Of a DNA stretch of 64,000 nucleotides, positions 24,005 to 33,028 are shown piece by piece (position 1 is the first letter of the stretch; the number at the start of each line of letters is the position of its first letter). The stretch is from ATX-6F1 sp943369485 (GTDB lineage: Bacteria; Cyanobacteriota; Cyanobacteriia; PCC-6307; Cyanobiaceae), in contig CALRNH020000010.1 in the NCBI GenBank assembly GCA_943369485.1, forward strand, positions 62,001 to 126,000. The letters run 5' to 3'. The translations under genes and the position numbers were made by a program. The notes under the pieces are model-generated. The model made no database searches and was not told the DNA's origin. It worked only from the letters and a program-made list of their open reading frames with translations.

Positions 24005-25141
24005 ATGACCACTGGCACGCGTGGCCTGCTGGCCCTTGGGGTCATCGCCGCGGTCCTGGGGGTGCAGGCCCTGACCGGAAGCAGCCCGATGCCGCGGCCC
24101 GTCGTGATGCTGCTGCCATCGGAGGGCCTGTTGGCGGGGCTGGGGGATGGCCTCAGGCGCGGCTACAAGCTGGCAGCAGAACAGAGCCGATCCTGCGGCC
24201 AATTGGCGCCGGAACTGGGCCTGGGCTGGGTGCCCCCAGGGGCCGATCCAGTTGCGGCGCTGGAGGCCGGCCCGCGCCTCTCACTGCTGATCGCCCCGCC
24301 GGCCGCCCCCCTGGCCGCCTACGGCCAACTGGCGGAGCGGCTGGGTGTGACGGTGCTGTTGCCACTGCAACGGGGTCTGTCACTGCAGCACCTGGCCGAA
24401 CTGCCCGGGGCGGACCGGCTCTGGCCGCTCACACCCGCGCGCGGCCTGGCCGCCGACCAACTGGCCCGCGGCACCGTGGAGCGCGGTTGGCGAAAGGTGA
24501 TGGTGATCCGCGATGGATCTGCCGAAGCCCGTCAGCTGGCAGAGCGCTATTTGGGAGCCCTTCAACAGGCCGGAGGAAAAGCCGTTGGCGCAGAGGAGAC
24601 CCCGATCCATGTGGATCCCACCCAGCCGAAGCTCTGGAACCAGCTGCTCGAAGATGTTGCTTGGTATGGCCCTCAGGCTCTGGTGGTGATCACCCGCCCC
24701 GGCAGCACCCTGGCCAAGGCGGCGACCACCGCCCCCTGGCCCCAGGGTCTGGCGCTGGTCTGGCCCTTCCCGATCGAGAGCAGCCTGGCCGTCGCCCAGC
24801 TGGGAATCGACACCACCAGCCAGGGTCCGGGCTGGGGGCACTTTGCCGAGGCGTTTCGCCGGCGCTGGAACTACAGCCCGGGGTTGGTGGAGGCCGCTGG
24901 CTATGACGCCGGCCAGCTGTCGGCCGTGGCCGCGGTGCCGCCCCAGTCGTCCGGCCAGCAGGGCTGGGACCTGCTCTGGTTGGACCCTCACCTGAAGGCC
25001 CAGGATCTCTGCGCCGCCCTGGCGTTACGACGCGAGGGCAAGAAGCTGTCGCTCCGCGGTGCGGCAAGCAAGCTGGATCTGGCTCCCGCCGTTTCTCCTA
25101 ACGCCGACCTGCCGCTGAGCGACCGTCCACCCCAACCCTGA
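24005..25141 (+). CDS. Periplasmic-binding-protein-like (type I fold) exported protein
   Basis: A 378-residue protein from ATG 24005 (MTTGTRGLLALG) with an uncleaved or signal-type N-terminal helix (~6-20). VVMLLPSEGLLAGLGDGLRR, TVERGWRKVMVIRDGSAE and PQALVVITRPGSTLAKAA are typical of the two Rossmann-like lobes of type I periplasmic binding folds such as amino-acid ABC receptors or LpoA. No permease or ATPase genes adjoin it, so a stand-alone sensor or cell-envelope role (LpoA-like) is as likely as transport. It ends 6 bp before ppsA. Confidence 0.72.
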   Translation: MTTGTRGLLALGVIAAVLGVQALTGSSPMPRPVVMLLPSEGLLAGLGDGLRRGYKLAAEQSRSCGQLAPELGLGWVPPGADPVAALEAGPRLSLLIAPPAAPLAAYGQLAERLGVTVLLPLQRGLSLQHLAELPGADRLWPLTPARGLAADQLARGTVERGWRKVMVIRDGSAEARQLAERYLGALQQAGGKAVGAEETPIHVDPTQPKLWNQLLEDVAWYGPQALVVITRPGSTLAKAATTAPWPQGLALVWPFPIESSLAVAQLGIDTTSQGPGWGHFAEAFRRRWNYSPGLVEAAGYDAGQLSAVAAVPPQSSGQQGWDLLWLDPHLKAQDLCAALALRREGKKLSLRGAASKLDLAPAVSPNADLPLSDRPPQP

Positions 25142-25147
25142 ACCGCC

Positions 25148-27649
25148 ATGGCGATTCTCCCGGCTTTCGATGCCCCTGAGGCCCTGGTGGTGCCGTTCGA
25201 GCAGGTGGGCTTGGCGGACATCGCCAAGGTGGGAGGGAAGAACGCCTCCCTGGGTGAACTGATCCAGCGCCTGGGCCCCCAGGGGGTCAAGGTGCCCGGC
25301 GGTTTCGCCACCACCGCCGCGGCCTACCGCCTGTTCATCCAACGCAATGATCTGGCGGAACGACTGGACGCCCTGCTGGGAGGCCTCGACACCGCTGATC
25401 TGGGGGCCCTGCAGGCGGCGGGCCTGGCGGCCCGGCGGCTGATCCTGGAAGCGCCCCTGCCCATCGAATTGACGGCGGCGATCCGAGCCGGCTACGGGCG
25501 GCTGGCGGAACGCTGCGATCAATCCGGTGACGACCATCAACCACCCACCGTGGCGGTGCGCTCCAGCGCCACGGCGGAAGACCTGCCGGACGCGAGCTTT
25601 GCCGGACAGCAGGAGACCTACCTGAACATCCAGGGCGAGCAGGCCCTGCTGGGGGCTTGCCATCACTGCCTGGCCTCCCTGTTCACCGACCGGGCCATCT
25701 CCTACCGCCAGCTCCACGGCTACCGGCACGACGAGGTGGCCCTCTCGATCGGCATTCAGCGCATGGTGCGCTCGGACCTGGCCAGCTCCGGTGTGCTCTT
25801 CACCCTCGATACCGAAACAGGCTTCCGGGACGCCGTGCTGCTCACCGCCGCCTACGGCCTGGGTGAAAACGTGGTGCAGGGGGCGGTGAACCCAGACGAA
25901 TGGCTGATCTTCAAGCCCACCCTGCTCACGGGGCACCGGCCGATCCTGAGCCGGCGGCTGGGCAGCAAGGCGATCCGCATGGTCTACGGGGCCTCCTCCG
26001 CTCTGGAGGGGTCAACCACCTGCAATCTGCCGGTGCCGGAGGAGGAGCGCAGGCGCTACGCCCTCAGCGACGACGAGGCCCTCACCCTGGCCACCTGGGC
26101 CTGCCGCATCGAGGCCCATTACTCCAGCCAACGGGGCACTCCCACACCGATGGACATCGAGTGGGGCAAGGACGGCCTCACGGGAGAGCTGTTCATTCTC
26201 CAGGCCAGGCCTGAAACCGTGGAATCGCGGCGTACGGGTGCCGTGCTGCGCCGCTGGCACCTGGAGCCCCACAACGCCGAGTGCCTCAGCCACGGGCGCG
26301 CCATCGGCGCCTCAGTGAGCAGTGGCCGCGCCAGGGTGCTCGAGAACCCAAGCCAGATCGATCGCTTCGAGAGCGGCGATCTGCTCGTCACCGCCCGCAC
26401 CGACCCCGACTGGGAGCCGATCCTCAAGCGGGCCAGCGGCGTGATCACCGACCAGGGTGGCCGCACCTGCCACGCCGCGATCATCGCCAGGGAGATGGGC
26501 CTCACCGCCATCGTCGGCACCGGCGACGGCACCACGGCCATCACCGATGGGGAAACGATCACGGCCAGCTGCTGCGAGGGCGACGAAGGTCAGATCTACC
26601 GGGGAGCCCTCGACTATCGGCTTGAGGAAACAGTGATTGGGGATCTGCCGCCGACCCGCACCCAGATCCTGATGAACGTCGGTAACCCCGAGGAGGCCCT
26701 GAAGCTGGCAGCCATCCCCTGCGATGGCGTGGGCCTGGCACGCCTGGAGTTCATCATCGCCAACCTGATCCGCATCCACCCAATGGCGCTGCTGGCCCCG
26801 GAGCGGGTGGAGGATCCCGAGGAACGGCAGGCGATCGTCGAGCTGACGAGGGGTTATGAGCACCCCGCTGATTACTACGTCGATCGGCTCAGCCAGGGAA
26901 TGGCCCGCATCGCCGCCGCCTTCCATCCGCGGCCGGTGATCCTGCGCTTCTCTGATTTCAAGAGCAACGAGTACGCCAACTTGCTCGGGGGGCGCTGGTT
27001 CGAACCGGTGGAGGAGAACCCGATGCTCGGCTGGCGGGGAGCCTCGCGCTACGGCTCTCCCGGGTTCAAAGAAGCCTTCGCGCTCGAGTGCGCGGCGCTC
27101 CGCAGGGTTCGCGAGGACATGGGGCTCGATCAGGTGATCCCGATGGTGCCCTTCTGCCGCACCCCCGAGGAGGCCGATCGGGTGTTGGCGGAGATGGCAC
27201 GCCACGGGCTGGAGCGCGGCCGCGCCGGCCTGCAGGTCTACGTGATGTGTGAGCTGCCCAGCAATGTGATCGGCGTCGATGCCTTCGCCGAACGCTTCGA
27301 TGGCTTCTCGATCGGCTCCAACGACCTCACCCAGCTCACCCTCGGACTGGATCGGGATTCGGCCCTGGTGGCGGAGCTGTTCGATGAACGCCACCCCACC
27401 GTGATCGAACTGATCCGGATGGCGATCCGCGGAGCGCGGCGCAACGGCCGCAAGATCGGCATCTGTGGCCAGGCCCCGAGCGATTACCCAGACTTCGCCC
27501 GCTTTCTGATCGAGGAGGGCATCGACTCGATCAGCCTCAACCCGGATGTGCTGCTGGCCACGCGCCTCTCAGTTGCGGCGATCGAGGCGGAGCTGGGCGG
27601 TAGCGCTGCCACAGGAGCATCAGGTGGGTCGCCGAGCGCAGGACGCTGA
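25148..27649 (+). CDS. ppsA: Phosphoenolpyruvate synthase
   Basis: Makes phosphoenolpyruvate from pyruvate, ATP and water. The 833-residue chain shows the three expected domains: ATP-grasp N-terminal part (LADIAKVGGKNASLGEL, RSSATAEDLPDASFAGQQET), the central swivelling phospho-His domain (TDQGGRTCHAAIIAREMG), and the PEP/pyruvate barrel (VGLARLEFIIANLIRIHP to KIGICGQAPSDYPDFARFLI). All key motifs are intact and the length fits PpsA rather than pyruvate phosphate dikinase. It is likely transcribed with the preceding exported-protein gene. Confidence 0.95.
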   Translation: MAILPAFDAPEALVVPFEQVGLADIAKVGGKNASLGELIQRLGPQGVKVPGGFATTAAAYRLFIQRNDLAERLDALLGGLDTADLGALQAAGLAARRLILEAPLPIELTAAIRAGYGRLAERCDQSGDDHQPPTVAVRSSATAEDLPDASFAGQQETYLNIQGEQALLGACHHCLASLFTDRAISYRQLHGYRHDEVALSIGIQRMVRSDLASSGVLFTLDTETGFRDAVLLTAAYGLGENVVQGAVNPDEWLIFKPTLLTGHRPILSRRLGSKAIRMVYGASSALEGSTTCNLPVPEEERRRYALSDDEALTLATWACRIEAHYSSQRGTPTPMDIEWGKDGLTGELFILQARPETVESRRTGAVLRRWHLEPHNAECLSHGRAIGASVSSGRARVLENPSQIDRFESGDLLVTARTDPDWEPILKRASGVITDQGGRTCHAAIIAREMGLTAIVGTGDGTTAITDGETITASCCEGDEGQIYRGALDYRLEETVIGDLPPTRTQILMNVGNPEEALKLAAIPCDGVGLARLEFIIANLIRIHPMALLAPERVEDPEERQAIVELTRGYEHPADYYVDRLSQGMARIAAAFHPRPVILRFSDFKSNEYANLLGGRWFEPVEENPMLGWRGASRYGSPGFKEAFALECAALRRVREDMGLDQVIPMVPFCRTPEEADRVLAEMARHGLERGRAGLQVYVMCELPSNVIGVDAFAERFDGFSIGSNDLTQLTLGLDRDSALVAELFDERHPTVIELIRMAIRGARRNGRKIGICGQAPSDYPDFARFLIEEGIDSISLNPDVLLATRLSVAAIEAELGGSAATGASGGSPSAGR

Positions 27650-27790
27650 GCACCGCCAGGGATAGACAGAGCGGGCAGTGGGTCAGCGACATGGATGGCC
27701 GTGGTTTGTGCCCAAGGGTGGCACCGATCACAAGCCGTCGCTGGTGTTTCGTTGGATGCTGGAATGTGGCATGGCGTTCAAGGAGCTCCA

Positions 27791-29479
27791 GTGCTGCGGT
27801 TGAACGCGCTGAAGTTGCCCCTCGATCACGATGACGAGGCACTGCTGGCGGCGGTGTTGCGGCGCCTGCGCATCCCCGCCTCGGATCTGCTGAGCCACCG
27901 GGTGGTCAAACGCAGCATCGATGCCCGCAAACGCCAATCCATCCAATTGACCTATGGCCTCGATCTGGAGGTGAACGGGGAGACCGCGCTGTTGCGCCGC
28001 TTCCGTGGCGATCCCCACCTTCATCGATGCCCCGACACCCGTTACCGGCCCGTGGCCAGGGCGCCGGAGCACTGGGGCACGGGTGGGGAACCACGGCCGA
28101 TCGTGGTGGGAGCAGGGCCCTGCGGCTACTTCGCGGCCCTGCTGCTGGCCCAGATGGGCTTCCGGCCGCTGCTGCTGGAACGCGGTAAAGCGGTGAAGGA
28201 GCGCACCGCCGACACCTTCGGTTTCTGGCGTGGGACCCGCCCGTTCGACCCCGAATCCAATGCCCAGTTCGGCGAGGGGGGGGCCGGCACCTTCTCCGAC
28301 GGCAAGCTCTACAGCCAGGTGAGGGACCCGCGTCACATCGGCCGCAAGGTGCTCGAGGAACTGGTGGCCTGCGGGGCCCACCCGGAAATCCTCACCCTTC
28401 ACCGGCCCCACATCGGCACCTTCAAGTTGGCCACGGTGGTGCGGGGTCTGCGCTCACGCATCGAAGCTCTGGGGGGGGAGGTGCGCTTCATGAGCCGGGT
28501 GGAGCGGCTGCTGATCGAGTCTGACGACGACGGGCGACGGGTGGTGGGGGTGAAGCTCAGCGATGGCAGCGAACTGGGTGCTGAACAGGTGGTGCTGGCG
28601 ATTGGCCACAGCGCCCGTGAGACCTTCGCCACGCTCCATCAGCAAGGGGTGGCCATGGAGCCCAAACCGTTCGCGGTGGGGCTGCGCCTCGAGCATCCCC
28701 AGTCCCTGATCGACCAGGCCCGCTGGGGGGCTTGCGCCGGCCATCCCCTGCTCGGCGCGGCGGAGTACAAGCTGGTGCACCACGCCAGCAACGGCCGAAC
28801 GGCCTACAGCTTCTGCATGTGTCCCGGGGGTCTGGTGGTGGGCGCCGCCTCCGAGCTCGGCGGTGTGGTGACCAATGGGATGAGCCAGCACTCCCGCAAC
28901 GAGCGCAACGCCAACAGCGCCATCGTGGTGGGCATCAACGTTGAGGATCTGGCCCCGTTCGGGAAGGGGCCCGGGGATCCCCTGGCGGGGGTGGCGTTTC
29001 AACGCCATTGGGAAGCCAAAGCCTTTGCCCTCGGCGGGGGAAATTACCAAGCCCCGGGCCAGCGGCTCGGTGATTTCCTCAAAGGCCAGCCCTCGGGAGA
29101 AGCGGGTGTGGTGCTGCCCTCGTACACCCCGGGGGTTCGGTTCACAGATCTGGGCGAAAGCCTGCCGGGCGAAGTGATCGCGGCGATCCGGGAAGCTTTG
29201 CCAGCCTTCGAGCGACAGATTCCCGGATTCGCCATGGCAGGGGCGGTGCTCACAGGCGTGGAGACCCGTACCTCCTCACCGGTCAGGCTGCCTCGGGGCG
29301 AGTCGTTCGAGAGCATCAACACCGGCGGGCTCTACCCAGCGGGGGAAGGGGCCGGCTATGCCGGCGGAATTCTCTCGGCGGCGATGGATGGGATCGAAGT
29401 GGCCGAGGCGGTGGCGCTCACTCTTCGTCATCGTCACTTCCCAGCGGTACCAGCCGAATCTGCTTGCGACCCAGTTTGA
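27791..29479 (+). CDS. FAD-dependent dehydrogenase of the COG2509 type
   Basis: A 562-residue flavoprotein. GTG 27791 gives VLRLNALKLPLDHDDEALL, a small N-terminal domain common in this family; the frame is open to 27695 but the extra residues look non-coding. FAD motifs are PIVVGAGPCGYFAALLLAQM, EGGAGTFSDGKLYSQVRD and a C-terminal GEGAGYAGGILSAAMDG. Members are widely conserved in cyanobacteria and plastids with undefined substrates. The last 62 bp overlap the convergent cyAbrB gene. Confidence 0.85.
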   Translation: MLRLNALKLPLDHDDEALLAAVLRRLRIPASDLLSHRVVKRSIDARKRQSIQLTYGLDLEVNGETALLRRFRGDPHLHRCPDTRYRPVARAPEHWGTGGEPRPIVVGAGPCGYFAALLLAQMGFRPLLLERGKAVKERTADTFGFWRGTRPFDPESNAQFGEGGAGTFSDGKLYSQVRDPRHIGRKVLEELVACGAHPEILTLHRPHIGTFKLATVVRGLRSRIEALGGEVRFMSRVERLLIESDDDGRRVVGVKLSDGSELGAEQVVLAIGHSARETFATLHQQGVAMEPKPFAVGLRLEHPQSLIDQARWGACAGHPLLGAAEYKLVHHASNGRTAYSFCMCPGGLVVGAASELGGVVTNGMSQHSRNERNANSAIVVGINVEDLAPFGKGPGDPLAGVAFQRHWEAKAFALGGGNYQAPGQRLGDFLKGQPSGEAGVVLPSYTPGVRFTDLGESLPGEVIAAIREALPAFERQIPGFAMAGAVLTGVETRTSSPVRLPRGESFESINTGGLYPAGEGAGYAGGILSAAMDGIEVAEAVALTLRHRHFPAVPAESACDPV

Positions 29480-29780
29480 TCTCGAACTCATCGCCGGGGG
29501 AGAGATCGAGGATCGAGGTGTAGGCCTTACCAACCATGAGGTTTCCGTTGAATTGCACCTTGGTGATGTAGCTCAGCTTGCGACCACCCTTGGAGCTCTT
29601 GGATCCAGAGGAAAAGTCGACACCCTTGGCCGCCAATAGGGCTTCGTAGAAAGCCGTGAAGTTCAGACGCTCGCTGCCATCCTTCTTGCTGGAGACGTAG
29701 CCGCAGGCGCGCACGATCTCCGACTTTCCGGCCTCACCCAATTCTTTGACCTTCGCAAGAAGCTCGGCACCTGTGAGCAT
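29418..29780 (-). CDS. cyAbrB-type transcriptional regulator
   Basis: A 120-residue cyanobacterial AbrB-like protein. The N-terminal half has GAELLAKVKELGEAGKSEIV and RACGYVSSKKDG, and the C-terminal half holds the AbrB beta-swap region (KVQFNGNLMVGKAYTSILDL, PGDEFEIKLGRKQIRL) followed by an acidic tail. In other cyanobacteria cyAbrB proteins modulate carbon/nitrogen and CO2-uptake genes, which fits a chromosome region with many such genes, although linkage is not evidence of control. About 150 bp of relatively AT-rich DNA upstream (29781-29927) must contain its promoter. Confidence 0.9.
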   Translation of the reverse strand: MLTGAELLAKVKELGEAGKSEIVRACGYVSSKKDGSERLNFTAFYEALLAAKGVDFSSGSKSSKGGRKLSYITKVQFNGNLMVGKAYTSILDLSPGDEFEIKLGRKQIRLVPLGSDDDEE

Positions 29781-29927
29781 GGTCTCGTGTAGTCGTACCC
29801 AATCATCTTCTCACCCCAGCGGCGCCGTGAATAGCCATCAATGCTCACCTCTGGCACAAAAGAGTTACCACTTGTTTCACCAACAAGCTCCCGTAGTCAG
29901 CCATGAGATCGCCATGACCATCACGAT

Positions 29928-30731
29928 CTACGCCTGGGCGACGATGCCACTCCACTGCACGGCCTTGACCTGATCCCGCCGCCAGGAATGGAACAGCAGC
30001 GGCTCGGCATGGGTGCACAGCGGGCAGGCACTGATCTGTCCAGCACCGATGCCCTCCCGCTCCAGTTGCAACCGGATCGCCCGGCGCAGATCCAAACGAT
30101 CACGTCCCGGTTCTGCGTCAGGGGTCATGGCTGCAGCCGCTTCAAGGGCTTCCAGCGGCCGGTCCAGCGCGTCACCGCCCAGGGACTGGGCCACCTGCTC
30201 AGACACAGATCGCTCCACCTGGTAATTGGTGCCACTGATGGCAGGCCCCAGTGCCACCACCAGATCCCCCCGCAGGCTTCCGGCTGCCTCCAGCTGCCGA
30301 ATCGCCTCCGGCAGGATCCGACCCGCCACCCCCCGCCAGCCGGCATGGCAGGCGGCCACCCGGCCGCTGGAGCGATCGGCGATCAACACCGGCGGGCAGT
30401 CGGCGCCGCAGACCCAGAGGCTCTGGGCGCCCAGATCACTCACCAGCCCATCCGCCTCAGGCCATGGGGCGTCCGTGGCCTGGGAGGCCGCCAGCACGGT
30501 GGCGCTGTGGATCTGACGGCAGCGGTGCACACTCACGCCCGCACTGATCACACCAGCGAACACCTCGGGACCACGACCCTGCCACTGGCGGGTGAAAAAG
30601 CCGTGCTCGAAGCCTTGGAGCAACTCGCACTGAAGGTAATAGCCGCCGTAGCAACCGATCCAGCTCCAACCCTCCAGGCCGTTGAAGGCCACATCGGGGC
30701 GATCGAAAGGAGCGTCGACGGCTTCAGCCAT
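29928..30731 (-). CDS. pgeF: Laccase-domain protein (peptidoglycan editing factor PgeF/YfiH family)
   Basis: A 267-residue cytosolic purine-nucleoside phosphorylase/peptidoglycan editing family enzyme, formerly called multicopper polyphenol oxidase. Metal-site motifs are visible: VHRCRQIHSATV (His), SLWVCGADCPPVLIAD (Cys) and AACHAGWRGVAG (His). E. coli YfiH removes wrongly placed L-Ser from peptidoglycan precursors (family knowledge). An N-terminal extension with WSWIGCYGGYYLQCELL is typical of cyanobacterial members. It is the third gene of a leftward rps1b-tab2-pgeF string with an 8-bp gap. Confidence 0.88.
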   Translation of the reverse strand: MAEAVDAPFDRPDVAFNGLEGWSWIGCYGGYYLQCELLQGFEHGFFTRQWQGRGPEVFAGVISAGVSVHRCRQIHSATVLAASQATDAPWPEADGLVSDLGAQSLWVCGADCPPVLIADRSSGRVAACHAGWRGVAGRILPEAIRQLEAAGSLRGDLVVALGPAISGTNYQVERSVSEQVAQSLGGDALDRPLEALEAAAAMTPDAEPGRDRLDLRRAIRLQLEREGIGAGQISACPLCTHAEPLLFHSWRRDQVKAVQWSGIVAQA

Positions 30732-30739
30732 GGCTGAAT

Positions 30740-31615
30740 TCAGGGGTCGGGGAGATCCCGCAGCAGCCAGAAGCCTTCCAAGCGTGAGTCGCCATCACTG
30801 GCCTGGACGCCGATGAACTGCACACCGCCAGCCTGCTCGCGGGCGGTGCGGAAGGCCGCCGCCGCCGCCGCCGCTTCATCTGGCTGGAGATTGGCCAACA
30901 GCCATCGCGCTTCGATCCCCGCCTCCAGCACCAGTTGCTCGCCCGCGATCTCCAGCCGCACGGGCTCCAGACCGGCCAGCCAGCCGGCGATGGCCAAAGC
31001 CCGGCCGCGGCTGAACAGGCGCAACCCCGGCACCGGCACATCGCCATCGAGGCCCGTCGGCAACGCCACCAGACCGGAGAAGCCGATCGGCCACTGGGAC
31101 GCATCGCGCAGATCCGCCAAGGGGATCGAGGCCCATTCCCAGCTGTCCCCGCGCACCTCCTCCGGCAGGGGCAGCGCCAGGGGTTGAATCGCTGCGGGGG
31201 GTGGTGCCAGGGGACCGGCCATGTAGCCAGGCTCCTGGGGGTAAACCGAGCGCTGACGTTCCTGAAGCCACTCCACCAGGGCATAGCAGCGACGGGAGGG
31301 CACCACATCGAGGCCCAGTTGTTCCGCGGCCCGCTGCACCATGGTGCGCATGGACCCACGCCAGCAGCGCAGCCGTCGGGGCGGGCCGAAACCCTGGTGG
31401 CTCGCCTGGGCCAGGGCCTGCTCAAGGGCTCCCTTGAGCCAGGCGGAATTGACGCTGCTGGCGGGGCAGGTCAGGGACCAGCGAAAGACCGGCTCAGCTC
31501 CCTCCAGGGAGGGGCTTGAGCAGATCAGCAGCTCCCAGCGCTTCTTGCCATCGGGCTCCAGCACCGGCCTGGAGTAATAGTCGAGTTCCCAGTCGGCGAG
31601 GACGGCCGTGATCAT
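30740..31615 (-). CDS. Tab2/Atab2-family RNA-binding protein
   Basis: A 291-residue protein homologous to Chlamydomonas Tab2 and Arabidopsis Atab2, which bind psaB and other photosystem mRNAs and promote translation. The family start is clear: AVLADWELDYYSRPVLEPDG followed by KKRWELLICSS, with PSRRCYALVEWLQERQRSVYP mid-chain and LEGFWLLRDLPDP at the end. ATG 31615 overlaps the stop of the upstream S1-domain gene by 4 nt, so translational coupling is likely. A role in photosystem I/II mRNA translation is inferred from plastid homologues. Confidence 0.87.
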   Translation of the reverse strand: MITAVLADWELDYYSRPVLEPDGKKRWELLICSSPSLEGAEPVFRWSLTCPASSVNSAWLKGALEQALAQASHQGFGPPRRLRCWRGSMRTMVQRAAEQLGLDVVPSRRCYALVEWLQERQRSVYPQEPGYMAGPLAPPPAAIQPLALPLPEEVRGDSWEWASIPLADLRDASQWPIGFSGLVALPTGLDGDVPVPGLRLFSRGRALAIAGWLAGLEPVRLEIAGEQLVLEAGIEARWLLANLQPDEAAAAAAAFRTAREQAGGVQFIGVQASDGDSRLEGFWLLRDLPDP

Positions 31616-32982
31616 CCGGCGTTTTGCTCCTGCTGGCGCAGCACGCTGCGGGCGCGGTTGGCCCGTTCGACGGCTTCGGACAGGACTTTCTCCTTGTCGA
31701 TCAACCATTCTCCGGGCTGCCCCTCGAGCAGGGCGGTATTCAGGGCGATGCGACCCCGGCCTGGATCCAGCTCGGTGATCAGTGCCTTGACCCGGTCGCC
31801 CTGGTCGAACACCTCGCGCAACTCCCTGAGTTGGCCGCCAGTGACACAGGAGTGGTGCAGCAGGCCACTGACGCCGCCGAGATCCACGAAGAAGCCGTAG
31901 GGCTTCACCGAAACCACCTGGCCCTCCACCAACTGACCCACCTCAAGATCGGAGAAGCGCGCGGCGACGGCGGCCCGCTTCTCCGAGAGCACGAGTTTGC
32001 GGGTGTCAGCATTGACCTCAAGGAAGGCCAGGCCGAGGGTCTTGCCCACCAGGGCTTCGTGGTTCTCGCCCTCCTGCAGTTGGGAGCGGGGGATGAAGGC
32101 CCGTAGGCCCTCGAGATCGCCGGTGACACCGCCGCGGTTGAAGCCGGTGATCTTCACCTGCACCACCTTGCCGTCCTTCTCAAGCTGCTTGACCTTGTCC
32201 CAGCTCTGGCGAAGGGCCAGGGCCCGGCAGCTGATCGTCACCATGCCGTCAGCGTTCTGCTCGCGGGTGACGAGCACCTCGATCGACAGCCCCTTGGGGA
32301 AACGCTCCTTGATGTTGGTGATCACCCCGAGGCCGCATTCGCTCTTGGGCATGAACGCGGGGGCCTTGCCGCCGATGTCCACGTAGACCCCGTCGCTCTC
32401 GGGGCCGATCACCACCCCACGGACCACCTCACCAGTGGTCCCCACGGGCTCGTTCTCGTCGAGGGCGGCCAGGAACGCCTCCTCATCGAAGTCGAATTCA
32501 TCGACGATGCGGGCCATGCTGGCCGCTGAGGGAGCCGCCGTGCCAGCCGCCATGCCAACTGCCGTGGCAGCCGCCGCGGGGCGCCGCTTGGAGCCGCTCT
32601 CGGCGGGGCCGAGCAGATCGGCCATGGTCAGCCCTTCAAGGGAACCGAGGTCGAACAGCTCCTCATCACCTGAAGGCTTCAGCCGCGATGGCGCTTCCGG
32701 CCGGAGAGGGGCCTGCAGCGGAGCTTCGCCGCGGGCGACCCGGACGGCGTTCTCCAGTTCGTTCGCCCGTTGACTGGCCGCCTCGGCCTCGACCCTGGCG
32801 GCGGCGGCCTCCCGCTCGAGCTTCTGCTGTTCCTCCCGCTTGCTGATGTGCAGCACCTGCAGAGGCTGACGGGAAGGGGCGGGAGCAGAAGCCGCCTCCA
32901 CCGCAGGACGAAGGGAGTTCGGCGGCACAGGCCGGGGGGAGCGGGCCGGTTGAGGCGGCTGAGGGGTGCCGGATCCGGCCAT
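31612..32982 (-). CDS. S1-domain RNA-binding protein (Rps1b/Nbp1-like ribosomal S1 homologue)
   Basis: A 456-residue protein with a ~190-residue low-complexity/charged N-terminus (HISKREEQQKLEREAAAARV is coiled-coil-like) and three S1 RNA-binding repeats: GEVVRGVVIGPESDGVYVDI, KVVQVKITGFNRGGVTGDLE, and GQLVEGQVVSVKPYGFFVDL. Three S1 motifs match cyanobacterial S1 homologues; the long N-terminus suggests the second copy (Rps1b/Nbp1) rather than the main RpsA. The start at 32982 (MAGSGTPQ) is preferred over a longer frame to 33279 that overlaps the divergent gene. Confidence 0.86.
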   Translation of the reverse strand: MAGSGTPQPPQPARSPRPVPPNSLRPAVEAASAPAPSRQPLQVLHISKREEQQKLEREAAAARVEAEAASQRANELENAVRVARGEAPLQAPLRPEAPSRLKPSGDEELFDLGSLEGLTMADLLGPAESGSKRRPAAAATAVGMAAGTAAPSAASMARIVDEFDFDEEAFLAALDENEPVGTTGEVVRGVVIGPESDGVYVDIGGKAPAFMPKSECGLGVITNIKERFPKGLSIEVLVTREQNADGMVTISCRALALRQSWDKVKQLEKDGKVVQVKITGFNRGGVTGDLEGLRAFIPRSQLQEGENHEALVGKTLGLAFLEVNADTRKLVLSEKRAAVAARFSDLEVGQLVEGQVVSVKPYGFFVDLGGVSGLLHHSCVTGGQLRELREVFDQGDRVKALITELDPGRGRIALNTALLEGQPGEWLIDKEKVLSEAVERANRARSVLRQQEQNAG

Positions 32983-33028
32983 GGCCTGGGAAAGGTGACA
33001 GCCTTTCACTCTAGAGAGGCCCCTTCGG

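Noticed and set aside
29781..29927. Small peptide frames in the cyAbrB upstream region
   Set aside because: Short, without ribosome binding sites or sensible composition; the region is better explained as a promoter.
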